In this document: positions 35,055 through 44,492 of the stretch, in pieces
How positions within the stretch are numbered: the first letter of the stretch is position 1
How the letters are laid out: every line of letters starts with the position of its first letter
Source: Gordonia effusa NBRC 100432
GTDB lineage: Bacteria; Actinomycetota; Actinomycetes; Mycobacteriales; Mycobacteriaceae
NCBI RefSeq assembly: GCF_000241305.1
Contig: NZ_BAEH01000106.1
Location: 1 to 64,000, forward strand
Direction: 5' to 3'
DNA: 64,000 nt
Notes under the pieces: generated by a model
Seen by the model: only the letters and a program-made list of their open reading frames with translations
Database searches by the model: none
Told to the model about the DNA's origin: nothing
Program-made: the position numbers and the translations under genes

Positions 35055-35846
35055 TCAAGCAGTCGCGAAGTCGATAGCCACTTCCTCGTCCACCTGCTCG
35101 GCGGGCAGTACGATCTCGTCGAACTTCGACAGGACCCGCTGGTGGTAAAGCCCGAGTAGATCGTCGAACAACGCGAGTTGGGCGTCCGAGGGAGCGCTAC
35201 CGGAATCCCAGACAGCCGCCATCGCACGCCACATGAGTACATGCAGGTCGGGCGACACCGCGAAGTAGGCCGCGACTGCTTCTGGAACAGAAAGTATCGT
35301 CGCGCCGATCGAGTTGAGCGTCGCCCGTTGGAACGCCTGCCCGGTGGTGCCCATGATTCGACGGATCAGAGCGAGTTCCAAGGACAGAATCGCCACGTGG
35401 TCAGGTTCTTCGGCGCGCGCGAGAGCTTCCAGCCGATCAACGTCGTCGTGCAGGTCACCCTGGCGCAGCGACCCCTCGTCGCACATCGCCGTATAAGCCA
35501 GGAACGCGTCGGCGAGAATCTGCCGCTGGCTCTCGACCATCTCCTCGAACATCTCGCTAGCGATCCCCGGCGACGCGGTCACCGACAATTGGAAAAGACG
35601 GCAGTACACTTCCATGCCGCCGTCGACCCGGACATCGCGCACAACAAATCCCTTGGCGCGCTTGGCGTCCACGAAGCCCTGCGATTCCAAACGGCCGAGC
35701 ACGAGTTGTGCCGTTGCGCGGTTGATCTCGAATTCTTCGGCCACTTGCCGAACGGACGGCATGAGCGTCGTTGGCGCATATTCCCCGGTAACTACGCGAC
35801 GCGCCAGCATGTCCGCCACATCTACGACTACAGTGCGAGCGTCCAT
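35055..35846 (-). CDS. GntR/FadR-like transcriptional regulator, candidate controller of the island
   Basis: 263 residues. N-terminal winged helix (about 10-75) with ADMLARRVVTGEYAP, SVRQVAEEFEINRATAQLVLGRLESQGFV, then an all-helical FCD-like effector domain (about 95-240). ATG 35846 (GGAAAGG eight bases upstream) is preferred over ATG 35891, which lies inside operator site 9. GntR/FadR proteins sense acyl-CoAs or carboxylates; Mce1R of M. tuberculosis is of this type. Its promoter carries a site and it lies at the edge of the operator cluster, so autoregulation and control of the island are inferred. Confidence 0.85.
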   Translation of the reverse strand: MDARTVVVDVADMLARRVVTGEYAPTTLMPSVRQVAEEFEINRATAQLVLGRLESQGFVDAKRAKGFVVRDVRVDGGMEVYCRLFQLSVTASPGIASEMFEEMVESQRQILADAFLAYTAMCDEGSLRQGDLHDDVDRLEALARAEEPDHVAILSLELALIRRIMGTTGQAFQRATLNSIGATILSVPEAVAAYFAVSPDLHVLMWRAMAAVWDSGSAPSDAQLALFDDLLGLYHQRVLSKFDEIVLPAEQVDEEVAIDFATA

Positions 35847-35887
35847 TACCACAGCCTTTCCGTAGGTGGTCAATGATCTGGGGTCTT

Positions 35888-35900
35888 GCATCTCAGACAG
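35888..35900. promoter_or_regulatory. CTGTCTSAGACAG operator, site 9 (regulator promoter)
   Basis: GCATCTCAGACAG, 10 of 13: one half-site is intact and the other degenerate. It lies 42 bases upstream of the GntR start, consistent with weak autoregulation. Confidence 0.55.
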
Positions 35901-36010
35901 TACACCCGGTATAGGCAGGCAGCCACTCTAAAACCGAACATTTGCACCAATATGTGGGCAGATTCACTCACGTTTGGAACGCCTGTACCAGCGACAACCG
36001 GCCGGAGAAC

Positions 36011-36046
36011 CTGACTGAGACAGTAGCTGGACGGGTGCCCTATAGT
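36011..36046 (+). promoter_or_regulatory. Operator site 10 with promoter of the DUF1990 gene
   Basis: The operator CTGACTGAGACAG (36011-36023, 12 of 13) covers a possible -35 (GAGACA). TATAGT (36041-36046) follows after an 18-base spacer. The ATG is six bases further, so the mRNA is probably leaderless. Confidence 0.7.
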
Positions 36047-36052
36047 TGATTC

Positions 36053-36601
36053 ATGGAAACCGCCGAACAGTTGTCATCCGAAGTCGTCAAGCAACTGGAC
36101 GCCGATGCATTCACCTACTCCGAGGTCGGAGCCACCGCAGCGGGCCGGGAAATGCCTGTGGACTACCACCATCTACAAGCAGCGGCCATTATCGGCAGCG
36201 GAGACGAATACTTTAGACAAGCCCGCGAAGCGTTGCTGTCGTGGCAGGTGCAGCTTCGATCCGGTATCCGGGTCGCATCGTCGTCGCCGACCATCGCGGC
36301 CGGCACGGTCGCCCGACTCACCATTGGCGTGGGCCCTATCGGCATGAAGGCGCCGGTGCGAGTGATAGATGTGCTCGACGAGCCGCGCCATGTCGCCTTC
36401 ACTTACGGAACGTTGCCGGGCCATCCGGAAAGCGGTGAAGAACTCTTCGGTCTCCGGCAGTTCGACGACGGACTCATCGAGTTCGAAGTTCGCGCCTTTT
36501 CCCGACACCAGTCGGTCTTGACCAAATTGGGCGGTCCGGCAGGTCAGATCGCCCAGAAACTGATCACCAAGCGATACCTCGCCGCGCTGAAGAATCTGTA
36601 G
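36053..36601 (+). CDS. DUF1990 (UPF0548) family protein
   Basis: 182 residues. The family pattern is visible: an early Y..VGAT region, a mid FRQAREALLSWQVQ segment, and the C-terminal GTLPGHPESGEELF followed by FSRHQS. Function is unknown; the fold is SRPBCC-like and may bind a hydrophobic ligand. There is no ribosome binding site, but the ATG sits at the expected transcription start (leaderless). Its last 38 bases overlap the convergent mannosyltransferase. Operator site 10 ties it to the Mce/FMO regulon. Confidence 0.82.
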   Translation: METAEQLSSEVVKQLDADAFTYSEVGATAAGREMPVDYHHLQAAAIIGSGDEYFRQAREALLSWQVQLRSGIRVASSSPTIAAGTVARLTIGVGPIGMKAPVRVIDVLDEPRHVAFTYGTLPGHPESGEELFGLRQFDDGLIEFEVRAFSRHQSVLTKLGGPAGQIAQKLITKRYLAALKNL

Positions 36602-37919
36602 CGCGCTTACCCGACGACGTTCTACACACGACGATCGTCGCGACCGCGACTGCGATAAAGACACAGTTGTATGGGTCTACGGTGAACCACCGCAACCAGG
36701 TGATGCCGTTCTTGAAGAACAAACCGGTCAGAAACGATTCCGGCACTGTTTGATTGACAAGCCACATCGAGAACGCGAAATGCTCGCGCCAGGCGAATGA
36801 CGCCAGGAAGCCACCGGCCAACGCGATCGCGGCCAGTATTCGCCTTGGCCAGGACAGCGCGGCGTCGAAGACCAGATTGATGCCGAAGACGGCCAGCGGT
36901 ACAAACCACACCCAGTGGTGTCCCCAGGACATCGGTGAGACGACGCACGAGGTCATCCCCACCAGCACCAGAGCCAGCAACTCCTGCCCACGACGATGTG
37001 CGAGCACGGCGGCATACATCCCGAGGATGAGCGCGGCGAGCGCCGTGGCCAACCACAACAGCACATTCGGCGAGTCCGTGCCGATGAGATTGGCCAGCGC
37101 GCCACGGGCGGACTGATTGCCCGTGGTTTGCGGCATTCCCACCCGGTTCGAGTCGAACATGGTCTGCGTCCAGAACTTCCAGGATTCGCTGGGGAAGATC
37201 ACAAAGCCGACGACTATCGTCGCGGCGAATCCCGCAATTACACCGAACGCCGCCCGCCAGCGTCGAAGCAGAACCAGATAGAGCACGAATATCAGCGGAG
37301 TCAGCTTTATTCCGGCGGCGAAACCTGTTGCGACGCCGGACAACCTCGGCTCGGCCGCCTCACTCGTCGCACTGCCTCGTTGAGCAGATGGCATGCGCCG
37401 CAACAGGTCCGCGAGAATGAGCAACATCAGAAAAACGTTGATCTGTCCGTACCAGACCGTCGTACGCACCGGCTCAAGCAATAACATCACGGAGACCAGA
37501 GAAAGCGCGACGATCCTCAAACGCCAATTCACTTGGTGCCCAAGGCTTTTGAAGCCAAACATGATGACCAGGTACAGGGCGACCAAGATGGCAACCGACC
37601 AAACGATCCGCGCGGCTTCGAATGACATCAACGCGAACGGGATGAACACGATCATCGAGATCGGCGCGTAGGTGTAATCCATCTGCCCGAGAAGCTTTGC
37701 CTCGTAGAGATTCCCACCGTCGAGGACGGTCCGCGCCCCGGCGCGGTACACGTCGAGGTCGAGTTGATAGTCGAAAAGCCCCCACAGCGGTTTCGAGAAC
37801 GGGATGATGACGTCTTGCAGCCACCACGCCAGCAGGCCAACACATACGAATGCGACGACGGCTTTGGGCGAAGTGAGGCGCCGTACCGGCGGGGTTCTCG
37901 ATATGTGGTCGGTCGTCAC
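36564..37919 (-). CDS. GT87-family polyprenyl-phosphomannose mannosyltransferase
   Basis: 451-residue polytopic protein (about ten helices) of the GT87/DUF2029 family. These transfer mannose from polyprenyl-phosphate-mannose to lipomannan/lipoarabinomannan or related glycolipids on the outer face of the membrane. Seen: the Asp-rich first loop YQLDLDVYRAGA, GQINVFLMLL in the middle, and GHHWVWFVPL later. The GTG at 37919 is chosen because the open frame upstream runs into the aminotransferase; it begins 38 bases after that stop. The 3' ends of this gene and DUF1990 overlap. Confidence 0.85.
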   Translation of the reverse strand: MTTDHISRTPPVRRLTSPKAVVAFVCVGLLAWWLQDVIIPFSKPLWGLFDYQLDLDVYRAGARTVLDGGNLYEAKLLGQMDYTYAPISMIVFIPFALMSFEAARIVWSVAILVALYLVIMFGFKSLGHQVNWRLRIVALSLVSVMLLLEPVRTTVWYGQINVFLMLLILADLLRRMPSAQRGSATSEAAEPRLSGVATGFAAGIKLTPLIFVLYLVLLRRWRAAFGVIAGFAATIVVGFVIFPSESWKFWTQTMFDSNRVGMPQTTGNQSARGALANLIGTDSPNVLLWLATALAALILGMYAAVLAHRRGQELLALVLVGMTSCVVSPMSWGHHWVWFVPLAVFGINLVFDAALSWPRRILAAIALAGGFLASFAWREHFAFSMWLVNQTVPESFLTGLFFKNGITWLRWFTVDPYNCVFIAVAVATIVVCRTSSGKRATDSSARRGIAW

Positions 37920-37956
37920 ATCAAAATTGTCGGCTATGCACGCGCAGATCTGGCGA

Positions 37957-39237
<1,281 letters not shown>

Positions 39238-39292
39238 TCAGGGCCTCTCGCAAGCGAAGACACAGTGCAGCGGTGGTGGGAGTAGAGATAGG

Positions 39293-39378
39293 GGACCCCG
39301 CGCACCCGAGAGAGCCCGTTGACCCTTGCTGCCTTCCGGCCCTGGGGGAGTTCACAGGATGCACGCCGCGCGGGATCC
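39293..39378 (-). ncRNA. ffs: Signal recognition particle RNA (4.5S)
   Basis: On the minus strand the conserved SRP Alu-less hairpin is clear: CUGUGAACUCCCCCAGGGCC, then the GGAAGGCAGCAAGGGU tip motif that binds Ffh. The ends GGAUCCCGCGC and GCGCGGGGUCC pair over 11 bp, including one G-U. The 86-base length fits small bacterial SRP RNA. Exact ends are estimated from the pairing. Confidence 0.9.
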
Positions 39379-39478
39379 GTTTAGCAGTGTAGACGGTAGA
39401 CCTGAGACCGCTTACGCGGTGGGGTCCGACGTGGCCGTTTTGGGTTCCGACACCTTGGGCGGTTATCATTCCCAGGTT

Positions 39479-39566
39479 GGAGGATTCGCCTAGTGGCCTA
39501 TGGCGCTCGCCTGGAACGCGGGTTGGGTTAACGCCCTCAGGGGTTCAAATCCCCTATCCTCCGCCA
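39479..39566 (+). tRNA. tRNA-Ser (anticodon GGA)
   Basis: Acceptor arms GGAGGAT and ATCCTCC pair, the anticodon loop reads CTGGAAC, and a long variable arm of type II tRNA and the T-arm GGGGTTCAAATCCCC are present. The 3' CCA is encoded. A possible -10 (TATCAT) lies at 39464-39469. Confidence 0.95.
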
Positions 39567-39633
39567 GATGAAACGCCCGTTCACCTTGCCCGGTAGCGGG
39601 TGTTTCTCATTTCGATGAGTCAAGATAGCTTTC

Positions 39634-40284
39634 ATGATTCGACAATCAACCGGATTCGCCCTGTTCGGTTCTCTGCTCGCACTACTCGGTGCCGCCGCAA
39701 TCCAAGGCCAATCGGCCAACGTATTCGCCACCTACGTGATTGTCGGCGGCAGCGATCTCGGCGACTGGAGCTATCTGGAGGTCGCCGCTGGCGGCGCGAT
39801 TCTGGGCCTATTGGTCGGCGCTACGCTGTGGCTGGTCGGCTTGCGGACGGTCGGCGCGACGCACAATCGGATCGCCCGTGTCACGGCGGCAGGCCTACTC
39901 GGCACCGCCATCGGCATGTCTCCCACCCTGGTTCTCGTCGGCGGCGCATTCAACGACGCGACCTGGGCCCGCGACGCTCCGATCTTTGTGGTCTATCCGG
40001 TGAGTGCGGTTCTGGCATATGTGCTCTCACTCGCCGCGGTGTTCGCCGTCCTTCGGATTGTCGGCGATGAGTCCGCAACGGCGACCACCAAAGCAACCGC
40101 GGCGCTGCTTCCGGTCGGCGGCGTCATCGCAACCTTGGCCGGCGTCGGCGCCGCCTACCGATTCGACTATTCGACCACCACCCCAACATGGATCGTGGTG
40201 TTAGTTCTCGTGATCATGGTGCTCGCCGCGACGTTCGCGACAGGTCGGGCAATAGGTATGCGCGGTACCCAGCAATCTGCCTAA
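39634..40284 (+). CDS. Hypothetical polytopic membrane protein
   Basis: 216 residues with about five to six hydrophobic helices (near 8-25, 48-68, 82-105, 120-142, 155-172, 184-205) and short polar loops, ending RGTQQSA. I recognise no family. Its stop overlaps the convergent HtaA-like gene by four bases. There is no clear ribosome binding site before ATG 39634; the start is placed by the hydrophobic N-terminus. It lies just downstream of the tRNA. Confidence 0.65.
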   Translation: MIRQSTGFALFGSLLALLGAAAIQGQSANVFATYVIVGGSDLGDWSYLEVAAGGAILGLLVGATLWLVGLRTVGATHNRIARVTAAGLLGTAIGMSPTLVLVGGAFNDATWARDAPIFVVYPVSAVLAYVLSLAAVFAVLRIVGDESATATTKATAALLPVGGVIATLAGVGAAYRFDYSTTTPTWIVVLVLVIMVLAATFATGRAIGMRGTQQSA

Positions 40285-41345
40285 GACCGCAACGTCAGCG
40301 GTGATGCCGCTCCGGTGCTCAACAACGCCAACGCCTCGGGCCGGATACCCGGACGGAACCGTACCGACGCCGAGGTGATCTCGCCATCAGCGGTCAGACC
40401 GCGCAGGTCGACGTCGGCGATATCGATGCGACGCAGAGCATCGGTTCCATTCATATTCGTCGTCGAGGTTCGCATACTCAACACGCCTCGACCGCCGCGC
40501 ACGACGATCTGCGGGTCGGCCATCGCGAACTCGAGAAGGTGGAACCGCGTGTATGCGACGACCGTGCCGCGGTATCGGAGAACTCCGTTCCCGCCACGAA
40601 TCTTCTTGTCGCGCAATGAGAAGGTTAGCTTTCCATCGTCGCCAACGCTGGCGCCGTCCGATGCCGCCAAGCCTCCCTGCGCGGTCTTGGTCATCCGCTG
40701 ATGGAAAGTCGGCGAGTAGGCCCAGACCAGATTGCGCGGCGCCGGCTTAGGCGTGTTGGGTCCGGCCGCGGTGCTGTAATTGATTGGTACATACCGCTCT
40801 TGCGCGGCATTATCCGCACCCGCTGCTCCGTAGGTGTAGACCCCGAAACGTGCATTGGCCGGGATCCCCTTCGGCGTGGTGGTCCTTATCCGCGCGACGA
40901 ACGAGCCGTCGGCGTTCAGCCGAACCCATTGCTGCCGAATGGTGCGATTCATGTCGAACGGAGCGCTGGGAACCCTCGCCAGCGCCGCCGGCGAAAGGGC
41001 CCATTTCACCGCCGAACGCGTTGCCGCACGCGATGATTCGGGCGCACCTTTGGACGGTTGCCAAAGCGGCGCGAACGCACCGAACGCGATGAAGGTGCCA
41101 TGCGGAACGCCCGGCGGAACTGGAACGGGCAGACCAAACTTGTTGGCATCGGGATTGAATCCGTGACCACGAACGACGAGTTCGTCACCTGGATGAATCT
41201 GCGTTCGACCGATCGGTGTCTTACCGTCAGCGGCAAGTACCGCGATGTGCGCGGCCTGCGTAGCGGGTGCGGCCGAAACCACCGCTGGTGCTACACCCAC
41301 CAGTCCGACCAGCACACCAAGGACTGCTACCACCGAACGTCTCAT
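40281..41345 (-). CDS. Exported protein with HtaA-like (haem-binding) domain
   Basis: 354 residues. Sec signal peptide (core about 6-20, cleavage near 25), an N-terminal Ig-like region (TQIHPGDELVVRGHGFNPDA) and a C-terminal domain (about 205-345) with WAYSPTFHQRM, LRYRGTVVAYTRFHLLEF and ADPQIVVRGGRGVLSM. The latter resembles the HtaA domain that captures haem at the surface of corynebacteria. Typical Tyr/His haem ligands cannot be assigned with certainty. There is no C-terminal membrane anchor and no visible iron box. It is alone on its strand between unrelated genes. Confidence 0.55.
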   Translation of the reverse strand: MRRSVVAVLGVLVGLVGVAPAVVSAAPATQAAHIAVLAADGKTPIGRTQIHPGDELVVRGHGFNPDANKFGLPVPVPPGVPHGTFIAFGAFAPLWQPSKGAPESSRAATRSAVKWALSPAALARVPSAPFDMNRTIRQQWVRLNADGSFVARIRTTTPKGIPANARFGVYTYGAAGADNAAQERYVPINYSTAAGPNTPKPAPRNLVWAYSPTFHQRMTKTAQGGLAASDGASVGDDGKLTFSLRDKKIRGGNGVLRYRGTVVAYTRFHLLEFAMADPQIVVRGGRGVLSMRTSTTNMNGTDALRRIDIADVDLRGLTADGEITSASVRFRPGIRPEALALLSTGAASPLTLRS

Positions 41346-41401
41346 ACGCGGAGCCTAGCCTTACCTGCCCGTGGGGAGGAAGGGACTATGGTCCCGCGTG
41401 C

Positions 41402-42460
41402 TCACTCCGCGATTCGGTTGCCCTGGTCATCCCAGTGCTCGGCGACCTTCTTACTCGGCTGCACTCGCGGCGGTTCCCCCGGCATCTTGGGATAGCTGGG
41501 CGGATAGGGCATATCGCCGAGCCCGTTAGCCTCGTCGCGCTGCACCATTTCCAAGAGCGCTTCGATTCCCGTTGCCGCGGAATCGATTTCGGCCCACGGA
41601 TCGCCGCGCTTCTCGACCAGCGAGGGAACAGTCGCGATCGTGCAATCGCGCGGATCGACGTCGACCAGTTCGTCCCAGGTCACCGGCGTCGACACCATCG
41701 CGGTGGGGGTCCGCCGCGCCGAATACGGCGACGCCATCGTCCGGTCGCGGGCGTTCTGGTTGAAGTCGATGAAGATCCGACTACCCCGCTCCTCCTTCCA
41801 CCACGACGTGGTGATGCGCTCGGGATCTCGACGCTCGAGCTCGCGTGCCAGTGCGATCACGCTGCGCCGGGTCGCGATGAAATCCCACCGAGGCTCGATC
41901 GGCACGTACACATGGATACCGCGACTACCCGACGTCTTAGCGAATCCGGTGAACCCCAACTCGGTGAGCAAGGGGTTCAGAACGTCGACGGCAACGCGGC
42001 GAACATCCTCGAAATCCGTACCGGGAGAAGGGTCCAGGTCGATCCGAAGCTGATTCGGGTGGTCATTGTCGGGCTGCACGGTCGGCCAGGTGTGAAATGT
42101 GAACGTCCCCAAATTCGCCGCCCACACGACATCGGCCGGAACTCGCGGTCGGATAGCGTCACCGGTACGTCCCGACGGGAACGTAATCCGGGTGGACTCA
42201 ACATGTTCCGGCCGCTTCTTCGCGATGTGCTTCTGATAGATCTGCTCGCCTTCGACTCCGTCCGGGAATCGCTGCAAGAAAGTCGGACGATCACGCAGTG
42301 CGGCCATCAACGGCCCTGCCAGTGCCATCTGCCGGTAATAGCCGACCAAATCCCTTTTGCGGCCACCGTTTTCACCGAGTTCGGGAAAATAGATCTTGTC
42401 CGGGTTGCTCATTCGCACCGAGATGCCGTCGACGTCGAGCTGTTCGGCGGGGGTAGCCAT
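41402..42460 (-). CDS. LigD-type polymerase/primase domain protein
   Basis: 352-residue stand-alone archaeo-eukaryotic-primase-type polymerase related to the LigD polymerase module of bacterial NHEJ. Seen: SNPDKIYFPELG, the catalytic acidic pair in RIDLDPSPG, KTSGSRGIHVYVPI and the C-terminal FNQNARDRTMASPYS. It probably corresponds to Rv3730c. It fills gaps with dNTPs or rNTPs during end joining or short-patch repair. Its ATG shares a base with the stop of the ligase gene (TGATG), so the two are co-translated. Confidence 0.9.
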   Translation of the reverse strand: MATPAEQLDVDGISVRMSNPDKIYFPELGENGGRKRDLVGYYRQMALAGPLMAALRDRPTFLQRFPDGVEGEQIYQKHIAKKRPEHVESTRITFPSGRTGDAIRPRVPADVVWAANLGTFTFHTWPTVQPDNDHPNQLRIDLDPSPGTDFEDVRRVAVDVLNPLLTELGFTGFAKTSGSRGIHVYVPIEPRWDFIATRRSVIALARELERRDPERITTSWWKEERGSRIFIDFNQNARDRTMASPYSARRTPTAMVSTPVTWDELVDVDPRDCTIATVPSLVEKRGDPWAEIDSAATGIEALLEMVQRDEANGLGDMPYPPSYPKMPGEPPRVQPSKKVAEHWDDQGNRIAE

Positions 42461-43509
42461 CAGGAGGTTCCTTCCAACACATCATGGAGGTCATAGGTCA
42501 GAGGCACTTCCAGTTGGTCGTAGCCGCAACTTTCGGGTTCGCGGTCCGGACGCCAGCGAAGGAATTTGACGGTATGCCTAAACCGATGACTTTCCATTTG
42601 GTCATAGGCGAATTCGGCGACGAGTTCGGGGCGGATCGGAATCCACTCCCCGGTAGCCGACGACCGCCACCGGTTAACCTCACCCGGTGCCGTTTTCTCC
42701 GGGTCGAGTCGCATCGGCTCGAATTGTTCTTGCAACTCAACACGTTTCGCGTCGCTGAAGGCCGCCGATCCACCGACCATCCGCAACTCGCCGTCCTGGT
42801 AGAGCCCCAGCAACATCGACCCGAGTCCGGTTCCACTCTTATGTACGCGGTATCCGATCACAACACAGTCAGCGGTCCGTTTGTGCTTGACCTTCAACAT
42901 CTCTCGCTTACCCGGCAGATACGGGCTACCCACCGGCTTGGCCACCACACCGTCGAGGCCGGCTCCCTCGAACGCGGAGAACCACTCGGTCGCCCGCTCC
43001 GGATCGGCGGTGACCCTACTGACCCGCAATGTTGACGAACTGTCGGTCGAACCGATGGCATCGAGCAATGCCGCGCGTCGCACGGAGAACGGCTCGCCGG
43101 TCACGTCTGTCGTTCCGAGCGCCAGCGCGTCGAAGCCGATGAAGATGGCCGGTGTGGTTTCGGCGAGCATATTCACCCGGGACTCAGCGGGATGAATGCG
43201 CTGCGACAACGAGTCCCAGTCGAGCCGATGAACACTGCCGACCTGTGCCGGCACTCCGATCTCGCCGTCGACCACTACCTTCTCTGGCAACTGTTCCCTG
43301 GCCGCCGCGACTACCTCTGGAAAGTACCGGGCCAAATCCTTGCCGCTGCGCGAACCGATGAAGACCTCGCCGCCATCACGGAAGATCAATGCGCGAAAGC
43401 CATCCCATTTCGGCTCGTAGGAATAGGCCGGTTCGTCGGGTTGTGCGGGTACTTTGGCCACGGCTTTGGCGAGCATCGGTGCTACGGGCGGCATTACGGG
43501 GAGATCCAC
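42460..43509 (-). CDS. ligC: ATP-dependent DNA ligase LigC
   Basis: 349 residues. Adenylation motif I EPKWDGFRAL (active Lys near residue 34), motif III FIGFDALAL, motif IV DGVVAKP near 215 and motif V LKVKHKRTADCVV, followed by an OB-fold region. This matches the stand-alone LigC class (Rv3731), without polymerase or nuclease modules. GTG 43509 with AAGGA eight bases upstream is preferred to ATG 43494 or the longer frame. It is coupled to the polymerase gene, and the promoter is divergent from gluQ with only 33 bases between. Confidence 0.92.
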   Translation of the reverse strand: MDLPVMPPVAPMLAKAVAKVPAQPDEPAYSYEPKWDGFRALIFRDGGEVFIGSRSGKDLARYFPEVVAAAREQLPEKVVVDGEIGVPAQVGSVHRLDWDSLSQRIHPAESRVNMLAETTPAIFIGFDALALGTTDVTGEPFSVRRAALLDAIGSTDSSSTLRVSRVTADPERATEWFSAFEGAGLDGVVAKPVGSPYLPGKREMLKVKHKRTADCVVIGYRVHKSGTGLGSMLLGLYQDGELRMVGGSAAFSDAKRVELQEQFEPMRLDPEKTAPGEVNRWRSSATGEWIPIRPELVAEFAYDQMESHRFRHTVKFLRWRPDREPESCGYDQLEVPLTYDLHDVLEGTS

Positions 43510-43542
43510 GCTTACTATCCTTGCACTTGTAGGGTCGAGGCA

Positions 43543-44475
43543 ATGGATACTTCCCGGGTGCGCCACGGTTTGTCTGTCCCGTCGCCTGCCGGCCGCTTCG
43601 CTCCTTCACCGTCGGGCGACCTGCATATCGGCAACCTGCGGACAGCACTGCTCGCGTGGCTATTCGCCCGGACCACCAACCGCCGCTTCCTGCTCCGAAT
43701 GGAAGACCTCGACCGCACCGCCATTGGTTCGGACCAACGACAGATCGACGATCTGCACTCCCTCGGTCTCGACTGGGAACCGCCGGTGACCTATCAGACG
43801 ACGCGGCTGCCCATCTACGACGATGTCGTCGCGCGATTGACCACCGATGATCGCACCTTCGAATGCTTCTGCACTCGCAGGGAGATCCTCGATGCGCCGA
43901 CCGCGCCACACGCTCCACCCGGCGCCTACCCGGGAACCTGCGCGAATCTCACCGTGGCACAACGGAATGAACGACGCGAAGTGCGTCCGCCGGCGATCCG
44001 GCTCCGCTCCGACGTCACCGAATTCACCATTTCCGATGAATTACACGGCGAATACGCCGGAGCCGTCGATGATTTCGTGATTCGCCGCAACGACGGCACC
44101 CCCGCCTACAACCTCGCGGTCGTGGTCGACGACGCCGCGTTCGGCATAGACCAAGTAGTTCGCGGCGACGACTTGATCTCGTCGGCGCCGCGACAAGCCT
44201 ATCTCGCATCGCTCTTAGGCCATCGGCCACCGACCTACGTACATGTGCCGATGGTGTTGAACGCCAAGGGAATTCGATTGTCCAAACGAGACGGCGCCGT
44301 CACCTTGGCCGACCTGCGCGACGCCGGCACTCCGACCACGAAGGTTCTCGCCGCCATCTGGCAGTCCTTAGGTATGGCGCGACCGGGAGATGACGCGCTG
44401 TCACCGTCTGACGCGGTCTCGCGTTTCGACCCAAGCCGCCTTCCCCGCGGCCCCTGGATCTTCGACGGCGTTTGA
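43543..44475 (+). CDS. gluQ: Glutamyl-Q tRNA(Asp) synthetase
   Basis: 310 residues, a truncated GluRS paralogue without the anticodon-binding domain. It attaches glutamate to queuosine at position 34 of tRNA-Asp. Seen: RFAPSPSGDLHIGN (HIGH motif), a zinc site with CFCTRRE and YPGTC, and IRLSKRDGA (KMSKS equivalent). The frame is open to 43192, overlapping ligC, but ATG 43543 gives the expected N-terminus and has AGGG/GAGG upstream. It faces tgt, which makes the queuosine base, so the two belong to one modification pathway. Confidence 0.9.
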   Translation: MDTSRVRHGLSVPSPAGRFAPSPSGDLHIGNLRTALLAWLFARTTNRRFLLRMEDLDRTAIGSDQRQIDDLHSLGLDWEPPVTYQTTRLPIYDDVVARLTTDDRTFECFCTRREILDAPTAPHAPPGAYPGTCANLTVAQRNERREVRPPAIRLRSDVTEFTISDELHGEYAGAVDDFVIRRNDGTPAYNLAVVVDDAAFGIDQVVRGDDLISSAPRQAYLASLLGHRPPTYVHVPMVLNAKGIRLSKRDGAVTLADLRDAGTPTTKVLAAIWQSLGMARPGDDALSPSDAVSRFDPSRLPRGPWIFDGV

Positions 44476-44492
44476 CCTGCGAAACCGGCCCG

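Noticed and set aside
35847-35891. Longer GntR protein starting at 35891
   Set aside because: The start overlaps operator site 9, and a better ribosome site precedes 35846.
43192-43542. Extended N-terminus of GluQ-RS
   Set aside because: It overlaps ligC on the other strand, and known GluQ-RS proteins begin shortly before the HIGH motif.
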